Shown piece after piece: positions 41,340-49,430 of a DNA stretch of 64,000 bases. The stretch is from Pseudomonadota bacterium. Lineage in GTDB: Bacteria; Pseudomonadota; Alphaproteobacteria; Sphingomonadales; Sphingomonadaceae. The notes under the pieces were generated by a model that saw only the letters and a list, made by a program, of their open reading frames with translations, was not told where the DNA came from and did no database searches. Both the position numbers and the translations under genes were made by a program. The stretch spans positions 1 to 64,000 of the forward strand of contig JAFAFE010000001.1 in the NCBI GenBank assembly GCA_023423655.1. Reading direction: 5' to 3'. Each line of letters begins with the position of its first letter. Within the stretch, counting starts at the first letter, position 1.

Positions 41340-43391
41340 TTATTTCTTACCCTTACCCGCCAGTTCCGCCACCAGCGCCGGGGCCGGATAGATGCTGGTC
41401 AGCGCCTCTTGAATCGCGTCGGTTGATACCGCGACCGTGCGGTTTACTTCGCCCTGATAGCCATAATTGCCGCCGAGCGAGTGGATATTGCCGTCGAATG
41501 CGGTTCCGATCACGCGGCCATTGCGGTCGATGACCGGGGAGCCGGAATTGCCGCCGATAATGTCGTTGGTGGTGATGAAATCATAGACACGGTTCTTGTT
41601 GATCTTGGCTTCATTGGCCGCGAACGCCTTGGCGACCGCGAACGGTTCATTGCCGGTCGCGCGCGTGAAGGTGCCGCCCATTTTGGTGGTGGTCGGGACC
41701 ATCTGGCCATTTTCCTTCCAGCCTTCGACCTTGCCATAGCTGATGCGCAGGGTGAAGGTCGCGTCGGGATATTGGGTCGACCCATAAGCGGCAAAGCGCG
41801 CGTCGGACAGCTTCGCGCCCGCTGCCGTTGCAGGGCCATTGACCTGCTCGTCGATAAGCTTGGTCAAATCGCGGTCCATCTTGTCGAGTTTCAGCGCATA
41901 TTGGATCATCGGGTCATCCGACGCCTTGATGGCCGCCGCGCCCCCTTCCCAAAGCTGTTTGCGGAAAGCAGGGTCCGCGAGCTTGGTGCCGGTAACAAGC
42001 CGCTTGGCCAAGCCTTCGGGGCTTTCCTTGCCGAGCATAAGCCGGGTCTGGCTATTATCGGCGCCCAGATATTCGCGCGCTTTGGAGAGCGACCATTCCA
42101 GGGTCAGTTCTTCGAGCCAGGGATAAACCGGCTTCGCATCAAGCAAGGTCTTTTGCGTCAGCGGCAGCGCGCTGTCGGTAAACCCGCGCAGCCGCTCGCT
42201 GTTCGGCTTGGTCCGCTCTTCGGCGGCGCGCACCAGCGTCTTGGCATAGCTATACAAATCGCTCGACGGGCTGGAGAAACGCACCGCCATATAATTGTCG
42301 CGATATTTGCCCATTGCGGCGGCAATATCGCCCCACGGATCGCCCAGCTTTCCGGCGCTCTTGGCCTTCAACGCCGCTTCATTATCGGCGAGCGTTTTGA
42401 GGAAGGTCGCATCATTCAGCGCCTTCGACCGGCCGATATAGACTTTGAGGCTATTTTCGATGCCGAACAAAGTATCGCCGCCCTCGCGCTTTTTCTCGGG
42501 GCTTTGCTCCATCGCGGTGATGAGCCGCCCGCGCAATTCGCTCATCGTGGTGAGCGTGACGGGCAAGCGCACTTCGCGTTCGAACGCAATCTGGTCGGTG
42601 GTAAACAGGCGCGAGGTCGATCCGGGATTGCCTACCACAAAAGTTGCTTCGCCATCCTTGGGCGCGCGCGCGTCCCATTTAAGATGCGCAGGGGTCGCGA
42701 CCGGCTTGCCATTTTCATAGGCGCGCAGGAAAGCGGCATCCATCGCATAGCGCGGGAAGTTGAAATTATCGAGGTCGCCGCCGAAGAAAGCCGCCGCAAA
42801 TTCGGGCGCCCACACGATGCGGACATCGCTATATTTGCGGTAGTTGTAGAGCTTATATTCCCCGCCGCCATAAAGCGTCACGACTTGGCAGCGGGTCTTG
42901 TCGCGGTCGGTGCAATTTTCCTGCTCGATCTTGGCAATTTGCGCGTCGCGCGCCTTGATGAGGGCTTCCCCGGTAAGGCCTGCAAAAGCGGCTTTTACGT
43001 CCTTGGTAACGTCGGTGATGGCGGTCACGACTTCGGCCTGTTGGCCGGGGCAAGCGCGTTCGCGTGCGCGGTCGCCTTGCGCGTTAAAGCCATTCGCGAC
43101 CAGATCGCTATCGCCGGTCGACAGGTCTTGCAAACAGCTTACCACACAGTGATGGTTGGTGAGCACAAGGCCGGTCGAGGACACAAAGCTTGCCGAACAA
43201 CCGCCGGTCAAACGCACCGCCGCGCCGCGCACATTGTCGAGCCAGGCTTGGTCGGGTGCCCAGCCAAAATCTTTGCGCATCTTTTCAGCCGGAAAATTGT
43301 CGAACGTCCACATCCCTTCATCCGCGCGCGCGGCGGTGGACGCCAATGCAAGCGCAGCGGCGGTGGTGGCGTATAAAATTTGCTTCATCAT
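41340..43391 (-). CDS. S46 family dipeptidyl peptidase (DPP7/DPP11 type)
   Basis: The 683-residue exported protein has a signal peptide ending ARADEGMW. Its chymotrypsin-like double domain has catalytic His in LTNHHCVVSCL and Ser in DIIGGNSGSPVIDRNG, with GDLDNFNFPRYAMD between, as in DPP7/DPP11. These enzymes release dipeptides from peptide N-termini in the periplasm. The ATG at 43391 is ten bases after AGGAGA; a longer frame to 43475 is not supported. Together with the S9, M24 and M14 genes it suggests active peptide degradation. Confidence 0.93.
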   Translation of the reverse strand: MMKQILYATTAAALALASTAARADEGMWTFDNFPAEKMRKDFGWAPDQAWLDNVRGAAVRLTGGCSASFVSSTGLVLTNHHCVVSCLQDLSTGDSDLVANGFNAQGDRARERACPGQQAEVVTAITDVTKDVKAAFAGLTGEALIKARDAQIAKIEQENCTDRDKTRCQVVTLYGGGEYKLYNYRKYSDVRIVWAPEFAAAFFGGDLDNFNFPRYAMDAAFLRAYENGKPVATPAHLKWDARAPKDGEATFVVGNPGSTSRLFTTDQIAFEREVRLPVTLTTMSELRGRLITAMEQSPEKKREGGDTLFGIENSLKVYIGRSKALNDATFLKTLADNEAALKAKSAGKLGDPWGDIAAAMGKYRDNYMAVRFSSPSSDLYSYAKTLVRAAEERTKPNSERLRGFTDSALPLTQKTLLDAKPVYPWLEELTLEWSLSKAREYLGADNSQTRLMLGKESPEGLAKRLVTGTKLADPAFRKQLWEGGAAAIKASDDPMIQYALKLDKMDRDLTKLIDEQVNGPATAAGAKLSDARFAAYGSTQYPDATFTLRISYGKVEGWKENGQMVPTTTKMGGTFTRATGNEPFAVAKAFAANEAKINKNRVYDFITTNDIIGGNSGSPVIDRNGRVIGTAFDGNIHSLGGNYGYQGEVNRTVAVSTDAIQEALTSIYPAPALVAELAGKGKK

Positions 43392-43675
43392 GGGACCAAT
43401 ATCTCCTGGGGACCGTCCTGCTTGATTAGCGGACGTGATGGCGCGCACCCTAGCCAAAACCGTCCTTTTGTCCACCCATGATATAAGGTTACCTTGTAAT
43501 AGCAGGGGTTTGGGGGTGGCGATTTTTGCGTGTCTTGGCGTCGGGAAAGGGGTTCGCGCAGAGGTGCAGAGATTGGGGAGGCGCAGAGGGGTTTGGATTG
43601 GGCTGAGGGGTGCGGGTTAACTAAAGGAGTTCGGCTGACGCTGCAGGGTTTGGATTATTCCGGACTATAAATAAC

Positions 43676-43759
43676 CCGTTCGTGCTGAGTAGGCTCTTCA
43701 GAGCCGTATCGAAGCACCGGCTTGCGCAAACGCCCTTCGATACGCAGCTTCGCTGCTAG
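43676..43759. repeat. Half copy of the inverted-repeat element at 23576
   Basis: CCGTTCGTGCTGAGTAGGCT at 43676-43695, followed by CTTCAGAGCCGTATCGAAGCACCGG-type sequence, matches the left half of 23576-23682 with a few differences. The right half has been replaced by a TACGCAGCTTCGCTGC hairpin. The remainder of 43392-43803 holds nothing I recognise as a gene. Confidence 0.75.
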
Positions 43760-43803
43760 CGGAGCAAACGCAGATTAGGACTATGGCCCCCCGCCCCCTG
43801 CCC

Positions 43804-44010
43804 CTATGCCACCTCACGCCAACGCGCGGTCGGACCTTTGCGGCTGCGGACGGCGGTGTGGCGGGAGGCTTGCTGGTGGGATTCGGCGAGCGGGACGGCG
43901 GTGTGGCAGGTGGCACATTCGGCGACGACGCGGCCGCAATACCAGCTTGTGCCGTCACAGGTCGGGCAACGGTTCACCTTGCCGGCATAATAGATCATCG
44001 GATAGGCCAT
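43804..44010 (-). CDS. Small zinc-ribbon-like protein
   Basis: The 68-residue protein has CPTC (Cys15, Cys18), Cys25 and CATC (Cys32, Cys35) in RCPTCDGTSWYCGRVVAECATC, the spacing of a zinc ribbon. The C-terminus is basic. The ATG at 44010 has no strong ribosome site. The gene is isolated between an S46 peptidase and rpe. Small cysteine-pair proteins like this may bind RNA or a protein partner; the function is unknown. Confidence 0.6.
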   Translation of the reverse strand: MAYPMIYYAGKVNRCPTCDGTSWYCGRVVAECATCHTAVPLAESHQQASRHTAVRSRKGPTARWREVA

Positions 44011-44264
44011 TGGAAATACAGATAAAACTCGCGCATTATTGCATCAAAAATGCCGGAAAAGCGCCGCATCAAAGCCCCCGACAGCCTGCCTTCTAGCCGA
44101 TAAGGCCGCATAGATGAATCGCCTTTTTTCACCGGTGAACGGTTCATCGTCCGCCTGTTGCATCGAAGACTCACCTCCACCCCCCTAAAATGCTGTGGAT
44201 ATCCATGTAAAAGCATGGCCTCTCCCCTTGCTCCCCAAAGGGTTCCGGACTAAGGGCCGTGAGC

Positions 44265-44945
44265 ATGGTAGAAGCTGTTGCACACTCCGCTCCCGTCAAA
44301 ATTGCCCCCTCCATCCTGAGCGCCGATTTCGCGCGGCTGGGCGAGGAAATCCGCGCTATTGACGCGGCCGGATGCGACTGGATCCATGTCGATGTAATGG
44401 ACGGGCATTTTGTCCCGAATATTACAATCGGCCCCGGCGTTGTAAAATCTCTGCGCCCCCATTCGGCCAAGCCGTTCGACGTGCATCTGATGATCGCGCC
44501 GGTCGATCCGTTCCTTGACGCTTTTGCCGAAGCAGGCGCGGATATTATCAGCTTTCACCCCGAAGCAGGGCCGCATCCGCACCGCACCGTGCAGCGTATC
44601 AAATCGCTCGGCAAGCAAGCCGGGATTGTGCTCAATCCCGCAACGCCGGTGGATGTGCTGGATTATCTCATCGAGGATATTGATCTGGTGCTGGTGATGA
44701 GCGTCAACCCCGGCTTTGGCGGGCAAAGCTTTATCGACAGCCAGTTGCGCAAGATTGAAGACATTCGCCGCCGCATCGATGCGAGCGGGCGCGCGATCGA
44801 ACTGGAAGTCGATGGCGGGATTGATGCCAACACCGCTCCGCGCGCGATTGCGGCGGGGGCGACGGCGCTGGTCGCAGGCACCGCGACCTTCCGTGGCGGT
44901 CCTGATGCTTATGCCGCCAATATCCAGATGCTGAGAGGTGCTTAA
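44265..44945 (+). CDS. rpe: Ribulose-phosphate 3-epimerase
   Basis: The 226-residue TIM-barrel protein has KIAPSILSADFARLGEE, DWIHVDVMDGHFVPNITIGP, FDVHLMI, VMSVNPGFGGQSFI, and the phosphate loop AGATALVAGTATF. It interconverts ribulose 5-phosphate and xylulose 5-phosphate in the pentose phosphate pathway. The ATG at 44265 has AAGGG about nine bases upstream; a GTG at 44259 is closer to the ribosome site than usual. The heparinase gene follows after nine bases, so they are cotranscribed. The gap 44011-44264 before it holds no recognisable gene. Confidence 0.95.
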   Translation: MVEAVAHSAPVKIAPSILSADFARLGEEIRAIDAAGCDWIHVDVMDGHFVPNITIGPGVVKSLRPHSAKPFDVHLMIAPVDPFLDAFAEAGADIISFHPEAGPHPHRTVQRIKSLGKQAGIVLNPATPVDVLDYLIEDIDLVLVMSVNPGFGGQSFIDSQLRKIEDIRRRIDASGRAIELEVDGGIDANTAPRAIAAGATALVAGTATFRGGPDAYAANIQMLRGA

Positions 44946-44954
44946 GCAGCCGGA

Positions 44955-46718
44955 ATGGACGATCATTCCCCTCCCGATAAAGCCATAGACCCCGCCCAGA
45001 TCGGACAAGAGGGTGACCCGATCGAGGAGGGCAAGCGCCTCATCCGCCTGTCCGGCGACAAGGGGCTGTCGCTGGGGGACCGGATTGCGCATCATTTCAC
45101 GCGGCTGACATGGCGCACGCCGTTGCACCGCTTCCGGCTCAAAGGGCGCTATCCGCTCAAATTGCTCGCCGTGCCGCAAGACCCGGTGGCGGGCGATCCG
45201 GCGGCGGGGCAAGCCATCCGCGCGGGCCATTTCCTGTTTCGCGGGATGAAGCAGCCGGTGCGCGCGATTGATTTCAGCGCGCTTGATGTCCCCCCGCCCT
45301 TTGCCGACTATATCCATAGTTTTGCATGGCTGCGCGACCTTGCGAGCGCCGCGCCGCGCAATGAAGCCGCCCCGATTGCCGAGCGTGTGTTACGCAAATG
45401 GACCCAAGTCCATGCCGAGCAGGTGAGCGAGCCGGCGTGGCGCGCCGATCTGGTGGGTTGGCGCTTGCTTTATTGGACGTCCCATGCGCCGCTGCTCTTG
45501 TCGCATCAGGATATAGTGCTGCGCTCGACCGTGTTGAACGGCATTGCGCGCATGGCGCGGCATCTCGATTTGAGCGCCGACAAGATGCAGCCCGGACTGC
45601 CGCAACTGGTGGCATGGTCCGGCGTGGTTGCCGCCTCCTTGCTCATTCCGGGCGGAGAACCGCGCCGGATATTCGGTGAAGCGGGCCTAAAAAAAGCGCT
45701 CGAAACCGCTTTCTATGTCGATGGCGGCACGATTTCGCGTTCCCCTTCGGCGCAACTGGATTCGGTCATGGCGCTGTCGATGCTGGAGCGCGCTTATGCC
45801 GCTGTCGGCATCGTCCCGCCGCCTTTTTTAAGTGAAGTCATGGCGCAGGCCGTGCCCGCTTTGCTCGGCATCACCCACGGCGATGGTGGCCTCGGCAATT
45901 GGCAGGGGAGCGGGGCGACCGGCGCAGACAAAGTACGCGCGGTGGTCGAAGGCAGCCGCATCCGCGCCCGCCCGCTCAAACAGGCGCGCGATTGGGGCTA
46001 TCAACGCATCACATCGGGGCAAGCCGTGCTGATCGTCGATGCCGCCCCGCCGCCGGTCGCACGCTTGGCCGAAGCGGGCTGCGCATCGACGCTCGCGCTC
46101 GAATTTTCGCACAGCAGCAACCGCATTTTTGTGAATTGCGGCGGCGCGGGGCTGACCGGCGCGACCATCCCGCAAGATCTCGCCCAAGGGCTGCGCACGA
46201 CCGCCGCCCATTCGACGCTGGTGCTGGCCGACACCAATTCGACCGCGATTTTGAACGATGGCACGCTGGGGCGCGGGGTTACCGAAGTTGAACTCGACCG
46301 GCGCGAAAGCGAAAGCGGCAGCCGGCTTGAAATGAGCCATGACGGCTATGTGAAGCGCCACGGCTTTGCGCATCGCCGCTTGCTCATTCTCGCCCCCGGC
46401 GGACAGGAATTGCGCGGCGAGGATATGCTGATCCCCGCCGGCCGCAAGCGCAAACAGGCCCCCGCGCCTTTTGCTGCGCGCTTCCATCTGGCACCGGGCA
46501 TCGACGTGCGGCTCACCGCCGACCGGCAGGGCGCACTCTTACGCCTTGAAGATGGCGCGCTGTGGCAGTTCCGCTGCACCGGCGGCGCGCTCGCCATCGA
46601 AGATAGTTTATGGGTGGACGGACAAGGCCGCCCCCATCCGGCCCAGCAGCTTGTCATCTCCGGCACCAGTGAACCGGGCGGATGCAGCATCGGCTGGCTC
46701 GTCAAGAATATCGGCTGA
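44955..46718 (+). CDS. Heparinase II/III-family protein
   Basis: The 587-residue protein has an N-terminal helical (alpha/alpha toroid) domain and a C-terminal heparinase II/III-like beta domain (about 350-587), containing STLALEFSHSSNRIFVNCGG and RTTAAHSTLVLADTNS. The family includes lyases of acidic polysaccharides. No signal peptide is seen, so it would be cytosolic, which is odd for a lyase. It sits between rpe and purH in the same direction and may be part of a conserved housekeeping group with an unassigned role. Confidence 0.85.
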   Translation: MDDHSPPDKAIDPAQIGQEGDPIEEGKRLIRLSGDKGLSLGDRIAHHFTRLTWRTPLHRFRLKGRYPLKLLAVPQDPVAGDPAAGQAIRAGHFLFRGMKQPVRAIDFSALDVPPPFADYIHSFAWLRDLASAAPRNEAAPIAERVLRKWTQVHAEQVSEPAWRADLVGWRLLYWTSHAPLLLSHQDIVLRSTVLNGIARMARHLDLSADKMQPGLPQLVAWSGVVAASLLIPGGEPRRIFGEAGLKKALETAFYVDGGTISRSPSAQLDSVMALSMLERAYAAVGIVPPPFLSEVMAQAVPALLGITHGDGGLGNWQGSGATGADKVRAVVEGSRIRARPLKQARDWGYQRITSGQAVLIVDAAPPPVARLAEAGCASTLALEFSHSSNRIFVNCGGAGLTGATIPQDLAQGLRTTAAHSTLVLADTNSTAILNDGTLGRGVTEVELDRRESESGSRLEMSHDGYVKRHGFAHRRLLILAPGGQELRGEDMLIPAGRKRKQAPAPFAARFHLAPGIDVRLTADRQGALLRLEDGALWQFRCTGGALAIEDSLWVDGQGRPHPAQQLVISGTSEPGGCSIGWLVKNIG

Positions 46719-46745
46719 CATTTTTCAATTTTGAACAGGATGAAC

Positions 46746-48317
46746 ATGGACAAGGTTACGATCAAACGCGCGCTGCTTTCGGTTTCGGACAAGAGCGGTC
46801 TTGTGGAATTGGGCAAGGCGCTCGCGGCAAAGGGCGTGGATCTTGTCTCGACCGGCGGCACCGCCAAGGCGTTGCGCGATGCGGGGCTTGCCGTGCGCGA
46901 TATATCGGACCTCACCGGCTTTCCCGAAATGATGGATGGCCGCGTCAAGACCTTGCATCCCAAAGTGCATGGCGGCCTTTTGGCGGTGCGCGACAATCAA
47001 GAGCATGTCGCGTCGATGGAAGAACATGACATTGGCGCGATCGACTTGGTGGTCGTCAACCTCTACCCCTTCGCCGCAACCGTCGCCAAGGGGGCGGAGC
47101 GCGACGAGATTATCGAAAATATCGACATTGGCGGGCCGTCGATGGTGCGTTCGGCCGCGAAAAACCATGCGAGCGTTGCGATTGTCACCGACCCGGCTGA
47201 CTATGCGCTGGTAGCATTAGGCGAGACCGACCTTGCGACCCGCCGCAAGCTCGCCGCCAAAGCCTATGCCGCGACCGCAACCTATGACGGCATGATTTCA
47301 CAATGGTTCGCTTTTGCCGACCAGCAACAAGCCTTTCCCGATGTGCTGGCCTTGACCGCCAATAAGCGCGAAGAATTGCGTTATGGCGAAAATCCGCACC
47401 AGAGCGCGGCGCTCTATATTCCGGCAGGCCCGCACGCCAATGGCATTGCGCAGGCGCAGCAGGTGCAGGGCAAGGAATTAAGCTATAATAATTATAATGA
47501 CGCCGATGCCGCATTGGAGCTGGTCAGCGAATTTCGCGATGGCCCGCCGACCGTGGTGATTGTGAAGCACGCCAATCCGTGCGGGGTCGCGAGTGCCGAT
47601 ACGCTGCTCGATGCGTATAAAGCCGCGCTCGCTTGCGATAGCGTCTCCGCTTTTGGTGGCATCATCGCGGTCAACCGTCCGCTTGACGCCGACACCGCGC
47701 AGGCGATGAGCGAAATTTTCACCGAAGTCGTGGCCGCGCCTTCTGCAAGCGAAGAAGCCAAGGCAATCTTTGCCAGGAAGAAAAATCTGCGGCTATTGCT
47801 CACCGGCGATTTGCCGGACCCCGCGCGCGGCGGCTTGCAGGTCAAGAGCATCGCGGGCGGCTATCTGGTGCAGGCGCGCGACAATGGCCGCATTACCCGC
47901 GATGCCCTAAAAACCGTGACCAAGCGCGCGCCGACGCCCCAGGAACTGGACGACTGCCTGTTCGCCTGGACGGTAGCCAAGCACGTCAAATCCAACGCGA
48001 TTGTCTATGCCAAGGATGGCAGCACCGCAGGCATAGGCGCTGGCCAGATGAACCGGCTGGAATCCGCGCGCATCGCCGCTTGGAAAGCCAAGGATGCTGC
48101 TGACAAAGCCGGGTGGGAAACGCCCCGCACCATCGGCTCAGCCGTCGCCTCCGACGCCTTCTTCCCGTTCGCTGACGGCCTGCTGGCTGCGGTGGAAGCG
48201 GGTGCCACCGCCGTCATCCAACCGGGCGGATCGATCCGCGACGAGGAAGTCATTGCCGCCGCCGACGAAGCTGGCCTAGCGATGGTCTTCACCAGGATGC
48301 GCCATTTCCGGCATTGA
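46746..48317 (+). CDS. purH: Bifunctional AICAR transformylase/IMP cyclohydrolase
   Basis: The 523-residue protein has an N-terminal MGS-like IMP cyclohydrolase domain (RALLSVSDKSGLVELG, STGGTAKAL, MMDGRVKTLHPKVHGG) and a C-terminal AICAR transformylase domain (LRYGENPHQSAAL, VKHANPCGVA, AFGGIIAVN, KHVKSNAIVYAKDG). It catalyses the last two steps of IMP synthesis. The ATG at 46746 has AGGA five bases upstream; the ATG at 46740 and a TTG at 46731 are less likely. It is the last gene of the rpe-heparinase-purH group. Confidence 0.97.
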   Translation: MDKVTIKRALLSVSDKSGLVELGKALAAKGVDLVSTGGTAKALRDAGLAVRDISDLTGFPEMMDGRVKTLHPKVHGGLLAVRDNQEHVASMEEHDIGAIDLVVVNLYPFAATVAKGAERDEIIENIDIGGPSMVRSAAKNHASVAIVTDPADYALVALGETDLATRRKLAAKAYAATATYDGMISQWFAFADQQQAFPDVLALTANKREELRYGENPHQSAALYIPAGPHANGIAQAQQVQGKELSYNNYNDADAALELVSEFRDGPPTVVIVKHANPCGVASADTLLDAYKAALACDSVSAFGGIIAVNRPLDADTAQAMSEIFTEVVAAPSASEEAKAIFARKKNLRLLLTGDLPDPARGGLQVKSIAGGYLVQARDNGRITRDALKTVTKRAPTPQELDDCLFAWTVAKHVKSNAIVYAKDGSTAGIGAGQMNRLESARIAAWKAKDAADKAGWETPRTIGSAVASDAFFPFADGLLAAVEAGATAVIQPGGSIRDEEVIAAADEAGLAMVFTRMRHFRH

Positions 48318-48390
48318 GGTGAGCGTGGGGGTGTAAGCGCGGGCCTTTAATTCACCCGCTAGCCCTGAGCCCTGAGCGCGCGGTTTTAAT

Positions 48391-48558
48391 TTCCCCGCTA
48401 GTCCTGAGCTTGTCGAAGGGCGGGGCTGATGCGGGGCGCAAGGCTGAGGGGCGTTCGCCCATCAATATTCCGCTAGTCCTGAGCCCGTCGAAGGACGGGT
48501 TGAAGGCTGAGCGCAAGACTGATGGACGTGCTTCGACAAGCTCAGCACTAGCGGTGTG
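48391..48558. repeat. Cluster of CTGAGC-TGTCGAAGG elements after purH
   Basis: Direct-oriented copies lie at 48393-48424 and 48470-48499 (CGCTAGTCCTGAGC followed by GTCGAAGG). An inverted copy is at 48527-48558 (CGTGCTTCGACAAGCTCAGC plus ACTAGCGGTGTG). They belong to the same family as 17829-18173. The gap 48318-48964 holds this cluster, a 16-base tandem repeat and a long palindrome; no gene is seen in it. Confidence 0.85.
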
Positions 48559-48584
48559 GGGTGAGAGCGCAGTCTGGAGCGAGC

Positions 48585-48648
48585 GCGGTGCGGAGATTAC
48601 GCGGTGTGGGGATAGCGCGGTGTGGCAATAGCGCGGTATGGGGGGGGG
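48585..48648. repeat. 16-base tandem repeat, four units
   Basis: Units at 48585-48600, 48601-48616, 48617-48632 and 48633-48648 start GCGGT(G/A)(C/T)GG. They read GCGGTGCGGAGATTAC, GCGGTGTGGGGATAGC, GCGGTGTGGCAATAGC and a fourth unit that decays into a G run. Confidence 0.85.
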
Positions 48649-48701
48649 AGACGTTTGTCCTTATCCTCCCACCGCCGTGCCGCCCCCGTCATCCCCCACA
48701 T

Positions 48702-48788
48702 CCGTCATTGCGAGCGTAGCGAAGCAATCCGGAGCCGGGCTGCGCAACACCGGATTGCCGCGTCGGCTTCGCCTCCTCGCAATGACGG
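48702..48788. repeat. 87-base palindromic CGTCATTGCGAG element
   Basis: CCGTCATTGCGAG (48702-48714) is inverted as CTCGCAATGACGG (48776-48788). Inside, GCAATCCGG and CCGGATTGC pair, with a GAGCCGGGCTGCGCAACA centre. Similar palindromes are widespread in proteobacterial intergenic regions. Confidence 0.85.
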
Positions 48789-48964
48789 ACATTGGGAACG
48801 GTGGAGCGGGTTTAAAGCCCGGCAATAGATAAGCGCGCCCCATCCTCCACCCCCGCAAAAAAACGCCGCCTTTCACCCGAAATCCGCCATCCCTTAACAA
48901 AATGGAAACCATCACAGATTAGCTTTTCCCGCGCGTCCTGAAGGGCGCACAGGGGAGGCAGGCG

Positions 48965-49360
48965 ATGATTCGTCCTTTCAAACGGTGGAACGGCTTTTGT
49001 TATCTGGGCGCAGCGGGCGTCGGCTTGGCGCTCGATGTTGCGCTTTATTGTGTCGCGCTCGCCCATATGATGCTCCCCGTGCTGGCCGCTGCTTTTGCTT
49101 ATGCAGCAGGCGCGGTGGTGACCGGATGGCTGTGCCAGCAAGGCGTGTTTGCCCACCAGACCGCCACCGTCTCGCAACTGCGCGACCGGCAAAAAGCGAT
49201 GTTTGTCAAAGCGTCGGCCATCGGCCTGATCGTCACCAGCGCCACCATCATGCTGGGACTGGGAATCGGCATGGGGCCGCTCGCCGCCAAGGCGCTCGCC
49301 ATCGTGCTGAGCTTTTACGCCAGCCTTTTGCCCCGCCGCCAGATGTTACTCATCGACTAA
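48965..49360 (+). CDS. GtrA-family membrane protein
   Basis: The 131-residue protein has four membrane helices (about 13-33, 36-56, 75-95, 100-122) and the GtrA layout, in which a short loop follows helix 2. GtrA-like proteins help move sugar-lipid intermediates for O-antigen or teichoic-acid modification. GGGGAGG lies seven bases before the ATG. No glycosyltransferase partner is adjacent, so its substrate is unknown. Confidence 0.8.
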   Translation: MIRPFKRWNGFCYLGAAGVGLALDVALYCVALAHMMLPVLAAAFAYAAGAVVTGWLCQQGVFAHQTATVSQLRDRQKAMFVKASAIGLIVTSATIMLGLGIGMGPLAAKALAIVLSFYASLLPRRQMLLID

Positions 49361-49430
49361 CAGCGATAGTCCGCAAGGCTGGCGCTTTCTCGCGCCCGCT
49401 TATTGACGATTTACGGGGACCTTACCGGCC

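Noticed and set aside
41481..43376. A 631-codon open frame on the plus strand
   Set aside because: It is antisense to the S46 peptidase, which has clear catalytic motifs. High-GC codon bias keeps the complementary frame open; the translation is Arg/His/Ala-rich with no family pattern.
43995..44216. A 73-codon minus-strand frame upstream of the zinc-ribbon gene
   Set aside because: It has no motif or ribosome site and overlaps the zinc-ribbon start in another phase.
44250..45317. A 355-codon minus-strand frame
   Set aside because: It is antisense to rpe and the start of the heparinase gene, both well supported.
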